Below the pieces are notes generated by a model that saw only the letters and a list, made by a program, of their open reading frames with translations, was not told the origin of the DNA and made no database searches. A DNA stretch of 50,801 bases from an uncultured Alphaproteobacteria bacterium (GTDB lineage: Bacteria; Pseudomonadota; Alphaproteobacteria; Caulobacterales; Parvularculaceae), in the NCBI GenBank assembly GCA_902826095.1, contig CADEDN010000022.1:1-50801 (forward strand), read 5' to 3'. How positions within the stretch are numbered: position 1 is the stretch's first letter; each line of letters opens with the position of its first letter. The position numbers were made by a program, and so were the translations under genes. Positions 25,439-35,124 of the stretch are shown here, piece by piece.

Positions 25439-26206
25439 TCACCGCTTCTTCTTGGCCTCGGCGATCGCCGCCTTGACTTCATCGGGACGAAAGCCGGGAA
25501 TGACCTCGACGAAACCGCCGTCAAGCGAGGCGACGATGAATGTCGGCGTGCCGTCAATGCCCATTTCCTGCGCGGCGCGGCGGTCGTTGTCGAAGATCGC
25601 GTCGAATCCCTTATTCTTCGCGTCGGCTTCAAGGCGCTTGACGTCGATGCCGATGCCGCCCGCGATCTCCTTAATGCGCTTTTCAGTAAGGACGTTGTTT
25701 TCCTTCAGCATGGCGAAGTGGAGGTCCGCATATTTTCCTTGCGCCCGCGCGGCGAGCGCGTAGCGGCTTGCTGTTTCCGATTCCTCACGCAGGATCGGAT
25801 ATTCGCGAAGCGAGACTTTGACCGCTCCGTCGTTCTTTAGAAGGTCCTGGACAAAACCCGCGCTGCGCTTGCAGAAACCGCAATGATAATCGAAGAGTTC
25901 GATGACCGCGACTTTCGCCCCGGCGACGTTTTTACCGCCGACATAGCCGCCGTCGGGCGAAAGTAATTGGGAGAGGTGCTTGCGCGCCGCGTCCTTGACG
26001 TGGTTTGCGGAGTAAAGGTTCAGCGCCTCAACGATGATCGCCGGGTCTTCGCGAATAGTGTCTCGGACGATCTGTTCGATCGCGGCGCGATCAAGGTCGC
26101 CCGGAATTTGCGGCTTCGATTGCTGGGCGGCGACGAGGTTCGCAGCGATGGCGCCGAAAAAAGCCGAACCCGCGAGCGCGGCGACGATCAAGAGACGCTG
26201 TTTCAC
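25439..26206 (-). CDS. DsbA-family thiol:disulfide oxidoreductase
   Basis: A signal peptide (about residues 1-27, LLIVAALAGSAFFGAIAANL) precedes a helical N-terminal extension and a thioredoxin fold with the DsbA helical insert. The active site is CGFC (Cys109 and Cys112 in FDYHCGFCKRS), and the cis-proline loop is GIDGTPTFIV. The extension and CGFC site resemble the Com1/ScsC/BcfH-type periplasmic proteins. It would form or shuffle disulfides in envelope proteins. The GTG at 26206 has GAGGGG about 9 bp upstream; the longer frame to 26557 is antisense to the protease gene. The M48 protease gene lies just upstream on the same strand. Confidence 0.9.
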   Translation of the reverse strand: MKQRLLIVAALAGSAFFGAIAANLVAAQQSKPQIPGDLDRAAIEQIVRDTIREDPAIIVEALNLYSANHVKDAARKHLSQLLSPDGGYVGGKNVAGAKVAVIELFDYHCGFCKRSAGFVQDLLKNDGAVKVSLREYPILREESETASRYALAARAQGKYADLHFAMLKENNVLTEKRIKEIAGGIGIDVKRLEADAKNKGFDAIFDNDRRAAQEMGIDGTPTFIVASLDGGFVEVIPGFRPDEVKAAIAEAKKKR

Positions 26207-26261
26207 CTGGAATTCCCCTCTTTGAGCTTTCGAATCTCGGCGTGTCGATGTTTCCGGACCA

Positions 26262-27701
26262 TCAATGAAATTGCGGCGCGTATTGCGGATCAGGCACTTC
26301 GTCCGGCTTTCGCCGCGGTTCGGGCGCCGGTCGATCGTCATCGCGTCCGCGACCCCGTCCTGCGGAAGGGTCGGAGCCGAGGCTGGCGACGATGATGTCG
26401 GTCGCCTGACGCCATTCCGCGGTGCCCTTCTTGAAGGAGGCTCGGGCTCTTGTGGCGAATTGCGCGGCGTCTGGTTTTGCGCCTTCATGATAGCGCGCTT
26501 CCGCCATCGCGAGATTGGCCATTGCTTCGTTATCGAGCGCGCCATAGGCGCGCGCAAGTTCGAACCAACCGAATGAATTGTCGGCTTCGAGAAGCAGCGC
26601 CGACTTCAGCACCATGATCGACTCGGCTACTTTGCCGGCGTCTTCCGTCGCGGCGAGGGCGCGGGCGTGATTGATGAGCAGCAGCGCCTTGCCGGGGGCG
26701 AGTTCGACGGATCTGCGGTGCGGTTCGATCGATTCGGCGACGCGGCCGAATTCGAACAGCATCTGGCCCTTCAACTCGTTGAAATAGGGATTATCGGGGT
26801 GGGCGACGAGGAGCCTGTCGATCTCTTTGAGCGCGCGCTCAATATCCGCCGACCGGTAATAGGCGACCGCGCGCGCATAGAGCGCCGGCTCCGATTGATC
26901 AGACAGCGGATATTGCCGGAGGGTCGAATTGACGTCCTGCATAAAGCCGCGGATTTTCGCCTGAATCATGCGCAGGCGAGCAATCTCCTCCGGCGAATCC
27001 TTAACGTCGAAATAAGGCGACGCCGCCGCTCGCTCTTCAAGCGCCGTGATGCGCTGAACCGCCAGCGGGTGGCTTTGCATGTAAGGATTGATGCGACCGC
27101 CGTGGATCAGCTGGTCGTTCCGCATTTTCTGGAACGACTCGATTAGACCGTTTCCGGAGCGGCCGACGGCGTTGAGATAGGTGAGGGCGGCCTGATCGGC
27201 GCTTGATTCCTGGCCGCGGCTGTATTTCAGCGCATTGGCGATGCCGACGGTTTGCCCAAGGCCAAGGATGCCGATGCCCGCGTCCGGCGCGCCGGCGGCG
27301 ATGGCGCCGGCCGCCAGCACGAGGCTGAGCAGCATTGGGCGCGTCGCCGACGCCAACATTTCGTCCGATCGCGCGGAATGCCCGCCGGCGATGTGACCGG
27401 CTTCGTGCGCGATGACGCCCTGGATTTGCGCCGGCGTGTCGGAGATGGTGATGAGGCCGGTGTTGACGCCCATCACCAAGCCGCCGGCAAATGCGTTGAA
27501 AGTCTGGTCGCCGATAATCAATATATCGATTTCATCAGCGGGAATGCCGGCGGCCCGAAACACCGGGCGCGAATAGTCGTTGAGGAATTCCTCAATCTCG
27601 ACGTCGCGCAATACGCTCTGCGCCTGGGCCTCGACCGTCGCGGAAAGGGCGAAGATCGAGGCGCTCGCCGCCGCCATCGCCAGTTTTTGAAGACGCTTCA
27701 T
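26262..27701 (-). CDS. M48-family metalloprotease with TPR domain (BepA-like)
   Basis: A signal peptide (about residues 1-28) is followed by an M48 zinc protease domain with HEAGH (about 99-103) and the third zinc ligand in RGQESSADQAAL (Glu about 165), then TPR-like helical repeats and a charged proline/arginine-rich tail. E. coli BepA (YfgC) has the same order and degrades or helps assemble LptD and other outer-membrane proteins in the periplasm. All zinc ligands are present. The ATG at 27701 was chosen over an upstream TTG. It shares strand and probable transcript with the DsbA-like gene 55 bp downstream. Confidence 0.92.
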   Translation of the reverse strand: MKRLQKLAMAAASASIFALSATVEAQAQSVLRDVEIEEFLNDYSRPVFRAAGIPADEIDILIIGDQTFNAFAGGLVMGVNTGLITISDTPAQIQGVIAHEAGHIAGGHSARSDEMLASATRPMLLSLVLAAGAIAAGAPDAGIGILGLGQTVGIANALKYSRGQESSADQAALTYLNAVGRSGNGLIESFQKMRNDQLIHGGRINPYMQSHPLAVQRITALEERAAASPYFDVKDSPEEIARLRMIQAKIRGFMQDVNSTLRQYPLSDQSEPALYARAVAYYRSADIERALKEIDRLLVAHPDNPYFNELKGQMLFEFGRVAESIEPHRRSVELAPGKALLLINHARALAATEDAGKVAESIMVLKSALLLEADNSFGWFELARAYGALDNEAMANLAMAEARYHEGAKPDAAQFATRARASFKKGTAEWRQATDIIVASLGSDPSAGRGRGRDDDRPAPEPRRKPDEVPDPQYAPQFH

Positions 27702-27794
27702 CCCGCAACCCAATCGCAATATCGCTCGCCGATCAAGGATGGCGACCGGCGGTGGCGGAAATGTGACCCGCCATGAGCGGCGACGCGCCTTGCG

Positions 27795-30530
27795 TCACCC
27801 GCCAAGCGCCCGGTTCCACCATCCCTTGCGCGCTGGTTTGGGCGGTTCAGCAGGGTGTTCCTCTGCGACCGGCGCCCTTGGCTCGTCCCTGACCGGGACA
27901 GCCGCAGCCGCCGGTCCTGCTGCCGGCCTCTCAAAGCTCCACGACGCGGGTTCGGGCGCGTGCTCGGTCTTTTGCTCGGCGACCGGCGTCGGTGGAGCGG
28001 CTTCTTCCTCAGGCCACGGAATGTCGCCGGCGATTGAGGGTTGGTCGTCCGCTTCCGCGCCGCCTTCCGCGGCCTGTTCGGGATGGGATTCGCCGTTGAC
28101 GCCGGCTTCGTCCGGCCGTTTGCCGCGGCGGCCGCCTCTTCGACCGCGCCGCCGACGCTTGCGTGGTCGATCGTCGTCGCCTTGCGGCTGGTCGTCATGA
28201 GTTCGAATCGCCGGCTGCTCGCTGTCGCCGTCGTCTGCTTCGCCCTCTTCGGCCGTTTCGTCGCTTCTCGCTTCGTTCGTCCGCTGCTCGCTCGGCCTGG
28301 CATCGTCGGATCGGATCGGCGATCCGTCGCGCCGCCGACGCCGACGCCGCCGCCGACGACGCGCGCCGTTTTCGTCCTCGGCGGCCTCGCCATGGCCATC
28401 GGATTGCGGCTCCGCTTCTTCTTCGGGGCTGTCCGCCTCAACCTCTTCAAAATCAGGCGCAATCGTTTCCGTCGTGTCTGCGCGCACGACGACCGGGCGC
28501 TCGGCGGATTCGACCCGGGCGCCCGTCTTCTCGATTTCAAAATTGTCGCCGGCCTTCGCCGGATCCGCCGTCACTTCAATGGTGACGCCGTAGTCGGTTT
28601 CGATCCGTCGCAGCCATTCGCGCTTCTGGTTGAGGATATAGAGCGTGACGTCGAGCGCCGCCCTGATCTGGATGTTGCTCGCCTTGCTCGAAATCGCTTC
28701 GTTTTCGGCGGAACGCAGGATGCGCAGCGCCGCCATTTCGTGCGAGCGGACATTGCCGGCGCCGCCGCAGGTCGGGCACATATGGGTCGTGCCGTCGACG
28801 ATGCCCGAGCGCCGGCGCTGGCGGGACATTTCGAGTAGCCCGAAGCCGGAAATGCGGCCAAGCTGAATTCGCGCGCGATCGGCGCGCAAGGCGTCCTTCA
28901 GGCGCTTTTCGACCGAACGATTGTTGCGGCCCTCCTCCATGTCGATGAAGTCGATGACGATGAGGCCCGCAAGGTCGCGCAGCCGGCATTGGCGCGCGGC
29001 CTCGTCAGCCGCCTCCAGATTGGTGCGCAGCGCCGTCTGTTCGATGTTGCGTTCGCGCGTCGACTTGCCGGAATTGACGTCGATCGCGATCAGCGCTTCC
29101 GTCTGATTGATGACGATATACCCGCCGGATTTGAGACGCACGGTCGGCCGGTACATCGCGTCAAGCTGGGACTCAACGCCGTATTGCAGGAAGAGCGGCG
29201 TTCGCTCCTTGTAAGGCTGCACGTTCTTCGAGTGCGACGGCATCAGCATCTTCATGAAGTCTTTGGCTTCACGATAGCCGCCGTCGCCCTCGACGAGCAC
29301 GGCGCCAATATCCTTGTCGTAAAGATCGCGGATGGCGCGCTTGATAAGGCTCGCTTCCTCATAAATGAGGCAGGGCGCGATCGATTTCAGCGTCAGGGTG
29401 CGTATGTTTTCCCAGAGGCGGATCAGATAATCATAGTCGCGCTTGATTTCCGCCTTGGTGCGCTTGGCCCCCGCTGTGCGGATGATCAGACCCATCCCGT
29501 TCGGAACATCGAGGCTGTCGACGACGCGACGCAGGCGTTTGCGGTCGGCGGCGACCGGTATCTTTCGCGAAATGCCGCCGCCGCGCGCGGTGTTGGGCAT
29601 CAGCACGCAATAGCGTCCGGCGAGCGATAGATAAGTCGTCAGCGCGGCGCCCTTGTTGCCGCGTTCTTCCTTGACGGCCTGCACGAGCAGGATCTGCCGG
29701 CGCTTGATGACTTCCTGGATCTTGTAATTGCGCAGCAGCCGCGCGCGTTTGCGTCGGGCGTCCTTGTAACGCTCGATCAGCTGCGCGCGGGTCAGCTTGG
29801 CGTAGGCTTCGTCGATCTGCTTGCGCGGGCGTTCCGTCTCCGCATCGTCGGCTTCGTCCTCCGCCTCTTCGTCGTCCTCGACGACCGGCCCGTCGTCGAC
29901 ATCTTCGGCGCCGGCTTCGATGATTTCAACGCTTTGCGGGAGTTCCGCGACATCGGCGTCGGCCGGTTCGGCGGCGTCGTCGGCGCGGCTTTCGGGCGAG
30001 GCTTCGTCGTCGCCGTGAAACGAAGTTTCAGCGCCGCTGTCGATTTCATCAAGAGGCGCATCTTCATCCGCGGGCTCGTCCGGCGCCGCTGAACTGATCT
30101 CGGGCGCCGCATCGGACCGGTATTCGCGCGGCCCGCGGCGATGATCGTCATCGCCCGCCTCGCGGCTGAGGTCGGCGTCGAATTCTTCAAAGCCGCCATC
30201 CTCGCCCTGATCGGTGAGGTTCAGCGCGGCGGCGATCGCAGCCTCTTCGGCCTCCGCTTCCTGAATGAGCCGGCGGTCGGAAATCGGCACCTGATAATAG
30301 TCGGGGTGGATTTCGTTGAAGGCGAGAAAGCCGTGGCGGTTGCCGCCGAATTCAACGAAGGCCGCCTGCAACGAAGGTTCGACCCTCGTCACGCGCGCCA
30401 GATAGATATTGCCTCTTAGGGGTTTTCGGGTCGCCGATTCGAAGTCGAAATCTTCAACCTTGCCGTTCTGAAGCACGCATACGCGGATCTCCTCGGAGTT
30501 TCCCGCGTCGATAAGCATTGTTTTTGTCAT
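27795..30530 (-). CDS. rne: Ribonuclease E/G family endoribonuclease
   Basis: Single-strand endoribonuclease that starts mRNA decay and processes rRNA and tRNA precursors. The N-terminal S1 region (about 35-90 and 270-305) is split by an acidic insertion of about 180 residues. The DNase I-like catalytic part carries the metal aspartates in IAIDVNSGKS (Asp484) and LIVIDFIDMEEG (Asp527), and the zinc-link is CPTCGGAG (Cys585, Cys588). From about residue 680 the tail is disordered, acidic and arginine-rich, as in degradosome scaffolds, and ends in a tryptophan-containing motif (KGWWNRALGG). The length is 911 residues. The upstream region can form a series of hairpins. Confidence 0.97.
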   Translation of the reverse strand: MTKTMLIDAGNSEEIRVCVLQNGKVEDFDFESATRKPLRGNIYLARVTRVEPSLQAAFVEFGGNRHGFLAFNEIHPDYYQVPISDRRLIQEAEAEEAAIAAALNLTDQGEDGGFEEFDADLSREAGDDDHRRGPREYRSDAAPEISSAAPDEPADEDAPLDEIDSGAETSFHGDDEASPESRADDAAEPADADVAELPQSVEIIEAGAEDVDDGPVVEDDEEAEDEADDAETERPRKQIDEAYAKLTRAQLIERYKDARRKRARLLRNYKIQEVIKRRQILLVQAVKEERGNKGAALTTYLSLAGRYCVLMPNTARGGGISRKIPVAADRKRLRRVVDSLDVPNGMGLIIRTAGAKRTKAEIKRDYDYLIRLWENIRTLTLKSIAPCLIYEEASLIKRAIRDLYDKDIGAVLVEGDGGYREAKDFMKMLMPSHSKNVQPYKERTPLFLQYGVESQLDAMYRPTVRLKSGGYIVINQTEALIAIDVNSGKSTRERNIEQTALRTNLEAADEAARQCRLRDLAGLIVIDFIDMEEGRNNRSVEKRLKDALRADRARIQLGRISGFGLLEMSRQRRRSGIVDGTTHMCPTCGGAGNVRSHEMAALRILRSAENEAISSKASNIQIRAALDVTLYILNQKREWLRRIETDYGVTIEVTADPAKAGDNFEIEKTGARVESAERPVVVRADTTETIAPDFEEVEADSPEEEAEPQSDGHGEAAEDENGARRRRRRRRRRRDGSPIRSDDARPSEQRTNEARSDETAEEGEADDGDSEQPAIRTHDDQPQGDDDRPRKRRRRGRRGGRRGKRPDEAGVNGESHPEQAAEGGAEADDQPSIAGDIPWPEEEAAPPTPVAEQKTEHAPEPASWSFERPAAGPAAAAVPVRDEPRAPVAEEHPAEPPKPARKGWWNRALGG

Positions 30531-31101
30531 TAAATTCTCGTGTGCAGCGGCGGCGCGCAGCCTGGCCGCTGTCTTGATTGTCGAGCGCTGGTCGCCGCGC
30601 CAAAGGGCTGGGGGCCCGGTTCGGGCCTGTCAGTCCGGATTGTGCTCTCTGAAGCGCCATACGGCTCTAGGTTCATCCTTGCCGCGCCGGCTGGCGCGAC
30701 GGTTCATCGTTTCCCGACGCCAATTCCCGATGCCGGGGCGCCAGGCTATCGTATTGGCCGGCCGGACGACTCCGTCCGGTCAGCCCAGCGCGCCCGATCC
30801 TCAAGGGGACCGCAGCGCCGCTGCGGCGAAATTTGCGGACGATGTCTTTAGACCCGCGCCGCCATCGCCGTATTCCAACGGCTCGCGGGACCATCCCGCG
30901 CGCTGAAATTCCTGACGTGATATGGGCGCCGCCCGGCGCCGGTTCAAATCACGCTGAATCGACAATGCATTAGCACGCTGAAAAAGAAAAGCGTTGGTTA
31001 ACGCCGACTCAAGGTTTCATCAGACCATGGAAAAACCCGTAAGGGGGCGTTAACGAGGAAGCGAGGACTATCCCTTCCGGACGGCCGGACACGATCGGCG
31101 C
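30531..31101. promoter_or_regulatory. Divergent rne/amiC intergenic region with serial hairpins (putative rne leader)
   Basis: No convincing gene was found in these 571 bases. Seven inverted repeats occur: 30545-30571 (CAGCGGC/GCCGCTG), 30613-30627 (GGCCCG/CGGGCC), 30683-30698 (CGCGCC/GGCGCG), 30762-30779 (CCGGACG/CGTCCGG), 30810-30826 (CCGCAGC/GCTGCGG), 30884-30900 (CGCGGGA/TCCCGCG) and 30925-30940 (GGCGCC/GGCGCC). All have perfect stems of 6-7 bp, and all loops but the first are 3-4 bases. They would form a structured 5' untranslated region if rne starts upstream of 30940. The right-hand 160 bases are AT-richer and probably hold the promoters. Confidence 0.55.
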
Positions 31102-32397
31102 ATGGCGGATTTTGTGAGAGTATTTGGCAGCAATTTCAAAATGTTAGTCTATTTCGCGCTGGTCTGCGCCGGCATGAATATTTTCGCTGGCGCTGCGGCC
31201 GCCGCTGAGATTGTCGCTGTTCGTTTCGGTGTGACATCCGCTTCTCAAACGAGAATTGTATTTGATTCCAATGGCTTGCCGTCTCATCGCTTAAAGGCTG
31301 ACGGGCAGGGCGAAGGTCGGCTCGATGTCGCCTTTGAGAGCGCGACGCTCGCAAAGGGCCTTTCGGCGTCGGGAAAAGGCGCAGGGCATGTTGCGGGTTA
31401 TGCGGCGCTGCAAAAAGACGCCGCCGCCGTCGTCTCCCTTTCTTTTGCGCGAGGCGCAAAGATCAAGGACGTGCTCGTCATTCCACCGAGCGCCGCCAAT
31501 GCGCACCATCGGCTCGTCATTGACCTTGTCAGCGCGAAGCCTGCGGACCTCGTCGCCAGCCTGCCTGCGCCGAAATATGAAAGCATCACCGAAGTCATCG
31601 AAGCGGTGACGCCGACGCCTGCGGGCTCCGCCGCGCCATTTGCAGTCGCCGAACCGCCGACATTGGCGTCTTCTACGCTGCGGCCGGTGATTGTCATTGA
31701 CGCCGGCCACGGCGGAACCGATCCGGGCGCTGCCGGTCCTGCCGGCTCGAAAGAAAGCGCCGCGACACTGTCCGCGGCGGCGGCGCTGTCGGAAATCCTT
31801 GAAGGAACAGGCAGATATGACGTCGTCCTGACCCGATCAACGGATTCGCGCCTTGCCCACGAAGAGCGCTCGCGGATCGCGAGGGAAGCGAAGGCAGATC
31901 TGTTCATCTCGCTTCACGCCGACGCCCACGCCGATTCCAAGGTTCGGGGCGGGTCGGTCTATACGCTCTCGGACGAAGGCACCGAGCGCTCGGCGCGCGA
32001 GGCGCTGGCCAAGGGCAATTACGCCGTATTCGATCTGGATATTGGTGAAGAGGATCCGCAGGTTGGCGGCATTCTCTACAATCTCGCGCAGCGCCGAACG
32101 GAAAACGAATCCGACCTGTTTGCTGAAATTCTGATCAAAAAGCTCGCGGGGGTGACGCCGCTCCTCAACAACACCCATAGGCGCGGCAATTTCAAGGTTT
32201 TGCTGGCGCCGGACGTGCCGGCGATCCTCCTCGAACTCGCCTTCATCTCGAACAAGCAGGACGAGGCCAATCTGCGCTCGCCGACCTGGCGCAAACGCTC
32301 GATGGGCGCTGTCGCCGATGCGATCGACGCCTATTTTGAAAAGCGCGCGGCGCTCGGCATACAGGCGAGCACCGGGGCGGCCGCAACGCCGCGCTAA
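31102..32397 (+). CDS. N-acetylmuramoyl-L-alanine amidase (AmiC-like)
   Basis: A signal-like hydrophobic N-terminus (about residues 13-35) is followed by an AMIN domain (about 36-145), which targets peptidoglycan at the septum, and an amidase_3 catalytic domain (about 195-415). The zinc ligands are His203 (IDAGHGGTDPG), Glu218 (SKESA) and His272 (FISLHADAHA); the catalytic Glu is in LLELAFISN. The enzyme cuts stem peptides from glycan strands during cell separation. The insert after SLHAD is consistent with a regulatory helix needing an EnvC-type activator. The ribosome-binding site is weak. It precedes the PBP1A gene by 117 bp. Confidence 0.94.
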   Translation: MADFVRVFGSNFKMLVYFALVCAGMNIFAGAAAAAEIVAVRFGVTSASQTRIVFDSNGLPSHRLKADGQGEGRLDVAFESATLAKGLSASGKGAGHVAGYAALQKDAAAVVSLSFARGAKIKDVLVIPPSAANAHHRLVIDLVSAKPADLVASLPAPKYESITEVIEAVTPTPAGSAAPFAVAEPPTLASSTLRPVIVIDAGHGGTDPGAAGPAGSKESAATLSAAAALSEILEGTGRYDVVLTRSTDSRLAHEERSRIAREAKADLFISLHADAHADSKVRGGSVYTLSDEGTERSAREALAKGNYAVFDLDIGEEDPQVGGILYNLAQRRTENESDLFAEILIKKLAGVTPLLNNTHRRGNFKVLLAPDVPAILLELAFISNKQDEANLRSPTWRKRSMGAVADAIDAYFEKRAALGIQASTGAAATPR

Positions 32398-32514
32398 GGC
32401 TCGATCTTGCCGGAGAAATTCGCGTATAAGGCGCGTCGGGGCGGCCAACAATCCACCGCATTCGCCGCCGAGTGTCGCGAGGCCCGACGCCGCCCAATTG
32501 GTTGAGGACGAGTA

Positions 32515-35076
32515 ATGACTGACGAACAACTTCTAGTCGATGACACCGCCGACAAGCTGCACGCGCCCAAGCGCGCCGTCGCCGCGGCGAAGGCTGCGAT
32601 CGGGCGCCTGCCGCTTTCAGTGAAAATCATCGGCGGCGTGCTCGCCGGCGGCGTGCTCCTTTCTCTTCTCGCGATCGGCGCTTTTGGCGTCTACATGTTC
32701 AGCCTCAGCCAGGATCTCCCCGATTACGAGGTTCTCGCCGAGTACGAACCGCCGATCACGACCCGCGTTTACGGCAATGACGGATCGCTGGTCGCCGAAT
32801 TCGCCCGCGAGCGCCGGCTTTATGTGCCGATCGAAGTGATGCCGGAGCTTGTCACCGGCGCGTTCATTTCGGCCGAAGACAAGAGTTTCTATGAACACAA
32901 AGGCCTCGACTTCAAAGGGATCGTGCGCGCGCAAATTTCAAACGTCGGCAATCTGATCCGCGGACGCCGGCTTGAAGGCGGCTCAACGATCACCCAGCAG
33001 GTCGCGAAGAACTTCCTTCTGTCAAATGAACAGAAGATCGAGCGCAAGATGAAAGAATGGCTGGTGACCCGCCGCATCGAGCGCGCCTTCACTAAGGACC
33101 ATATTCTCGAACTCTACCTCAACGAAATTTACCTCGGCAATCGATCCTACGGTGTTGCGGCCGCGGCGCTCAATTATTTCGACAAGTCGCTTGATGAGCT
33201 GACCATCGAAGAAGCCGCCTATCTCGCGGCCATCCCCAAAGCGCCGAACAATTATCACCCCGTCAACAATCACGATCGCGCTCTTGAGCGCCGCAATTGG
33301 GTGATCGGGCGCCTGCAGGAAGACGGCAAGATCACAAAAGAACTGATGGCGGCGGCCCAGGCGACGCCGCTCAACGCGAAAATCGCGCCGGCGCTCGGCG
33401 CGCGCGACTGGGCGTCGGATTATTTCGCTGAAGAGGTCCGCAAGCAGGTCGCCGAAAAATACGGCGCTGACGCGCTTTACGACGGCGGCCTCGCGGTGAG
33501 GACGACGATCGATCCGCGATTCCAGAAAGCCGCAGGCGCAGCGCTTCGTCGCTGGCTTGTCGATTACGATCAACGTCATGGTTGGCGCGGCGCGATTTCG
33601 ACCATGGCCGTTACGGACAATTGGGCGGAGGAGCTCACGGCCGTCGAAAAGACACTCGCTGACAACAAGCGTCTTTCAGAAGATCTCGCGCCGTGGAAAC
33701 CGGCGCTTGTCCTTGATGTCGGCGCCAAGAGCGCGAAAATCGGTTTTGCCGACGGCGCCGAAGGCGCGATCGCTTTTGAAGATTTGAAATGGGCGCGTGG
33801 GTATAAGTCCGTCGACGCCGTCGGTCCGGATTTGTCCTCTGCGGCGGACGTCTTGAAGCGCGGCGACGTCGTTTATGCCGAGGCGCTGAAAAAAGAAGGC
33901 GCCTATGCGTTGCGGCAGCCGCCGGCGGTCAACGGCGCGCTGGTCGCCATCGATCCGCATACCGGCCGTGTTCTCGCCATGGTCGGCGGGTTCTCCTTCC
34001 ATCTTTCGGAGTTCAACCGCGCCATTCAGGCGAAGCGGCAGCCCGGATCGACCTTCAAGCCGTTCGTTTATGCGACCGCGCTTGATAGCGGGTACACCCC
34101 GTCCAGCATCGTGCTCGACGCGCCGTTCGTTGCGCCCGGCGTCGACAGCTGGTGGAAGCCTGGCAATTATGCGGAAGGGCGCTTTTACGGCGAGAGCACC
34201 TTGCGTCTCGGCATTGAACAGTCGCGCAATACAATGACGGCGCGGCTGGCGCAGGATCTCGGCATCGGCCGGATCGTCGACTATGTCGCCAAGTTTAATC
34301 TCTCGGACAATCTTCCGCGCGAACTCGCAATCTCGCTCGGCTCGGGCGAAACGACATTGATGCGGATCACCGCCGCCTATGCGACTTTCGTCAATGGCGG
34401 CAAGAGCGTCCATCCATTCGTCATCGACCGCGTGCAGGATCGTCACGGCAAGACGGTTTTCGTCAACGACGCGCGCGAGTGCCGCAACTGCCGAAATCTC
34501 GCCTGGGCGGATCAAGCGGAGCCGCAACTCGCCGACGATCGCGAACAGCTGATGGACCCACGTACCGCCTATCAAATCGTATCGATGCTGGAAGGCGCCG
34601 TCGCGCGAGGCACCGGCACGGCGGTGAAAAAAGTCGTCAACAAGCCGGTCGCCGGCAAAACCGGAACGACGAACGAATACAAGGACGCCTGGTTTGTCGG
34701 GTTTTCGCCGGATCTCGCGGCCGGTGTCTTTGTCGGCTTCGACATGCCGCAAACGCTTGGTCAGGGCGAAGCAGGCGGCCGCGTGGCGGCGCCGATCTTC
34801 GGGGACTTCATGGCCGAAGCGCTGAAAGACGAGGCCGGCATTCCCTTCCGGGTTCCCTCCGGCATCCGTCTCGTTCGCGTCAACGCCAAGACCGGCCGTC
34901 CGGCGGGCCCCGGCGATCCCAACGTCATCCTTGAAGCGTTCAAGGCCGAAGATTCGCTGAGCACGGCTCCGAGTGTTGATGAGCTCAACAATCTCGACCC
35001 TTTGAGCGCGACGCCGACGGATCCCTCGCAGACGCCGTCGCAGTCGACAGTGGACGATCTCAATGGGCTCTATTAA
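32515..35076 (+). CDS. mrcA: Penicillin-binding protein 1A (bifunctional transglycosylase/transpeptidase)
   Basis: Polymerises and cross-links peptidoglycan at the inner membrane. A cytoplasmic tail and one membrane segment (about 36-62) precede the GT51 transglycosylase (catalytic Glu121 in SAEDKSFYEHKG; GGSTITQQVAKN), an OB-like insert, and the transpeptidase with STFK (about 512), SRN (EQSRNT) and KTGT (about 715). A GAGGA lies before the ATG. The C-terminus is a serine/proline-rich tail. The gene order amiC-mrcA-prfB is common in alphaproteobacteria. Confidence 0.96.
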   Translation: MTDEQLLVDDTADKLHAPKRAVAAAKAAIGRLPLSVKIIGGVLAGGVLLSLLAIGAFGVYMFSLSQDLPDYEVLAEYEPPITTRVYGNDGSLVAEFARERRLYVPIEVMPELVTGAFISAEDKSFYEHKGLDFKGIVRAQISNVGNLIRGRRLEGGSTITQQVAKNFLLSNEQKIERKMKEWLVTRRIERAFTKDHILELYLNEIYLGNRSYGVAAAALNYFDKSLDELTIEEAAYLAAIPKAPNNYHPVNNHDRALERRNWVIGRLQEDGKITKELMAAAQATPLNAKIAPALGARDWASDYFAEEVRKQVAEKYGADALYDGGLAVRTTIDPRFQKAAGAALRRWLVDYDQRHGWRGAISTMAVTDNWAEELTAVEKTLADNKRLSEDLAPWKPALVLDVGAKSAKIGFADGAEGAIAFEDLKWARGYKSVDAVGPDLSSAADVLKRGDVVYAEALKKEGAYALRQPPAVNGALVAIDPHTGRVLAMVGGFSFHLSEFNRAIQAKRQPGSTFKPFVYATALDSGYTPSSIVLDAPFVAPGVDSWWKPGNYAEGRFYGESTLRLGIEQSRNTMTARLAQDLGIGRIVDYVAKFNLSDNLPRELAISLGSGETTLMRITAAYATFVNGGKSVHPFVIDRVQDRHGKTVFVNDARECRNCRNLAWADQAEPQLADDREQLMDPRTAYQIVSMLEGAVARGTGTAVKKVVNKPVAGKTGTTNEYKDAWFVGFSPDLAAGVFVGFDMPQTLGQGEAGGRVAAPIFGDFMAEALKDEAGIPFRVPSGIRLVRVNAKTGRPAGPGDPNVILEAFKAEDSLSTAPSVDELNNLDPLSATPTDPSQTPSQSTVDDLNGLY

Positions 35077-35124
35077 GGAGCGCTTCGCGACGACCCGCCG
35101 GCGCGAGGATATTTCAGGACCGAC

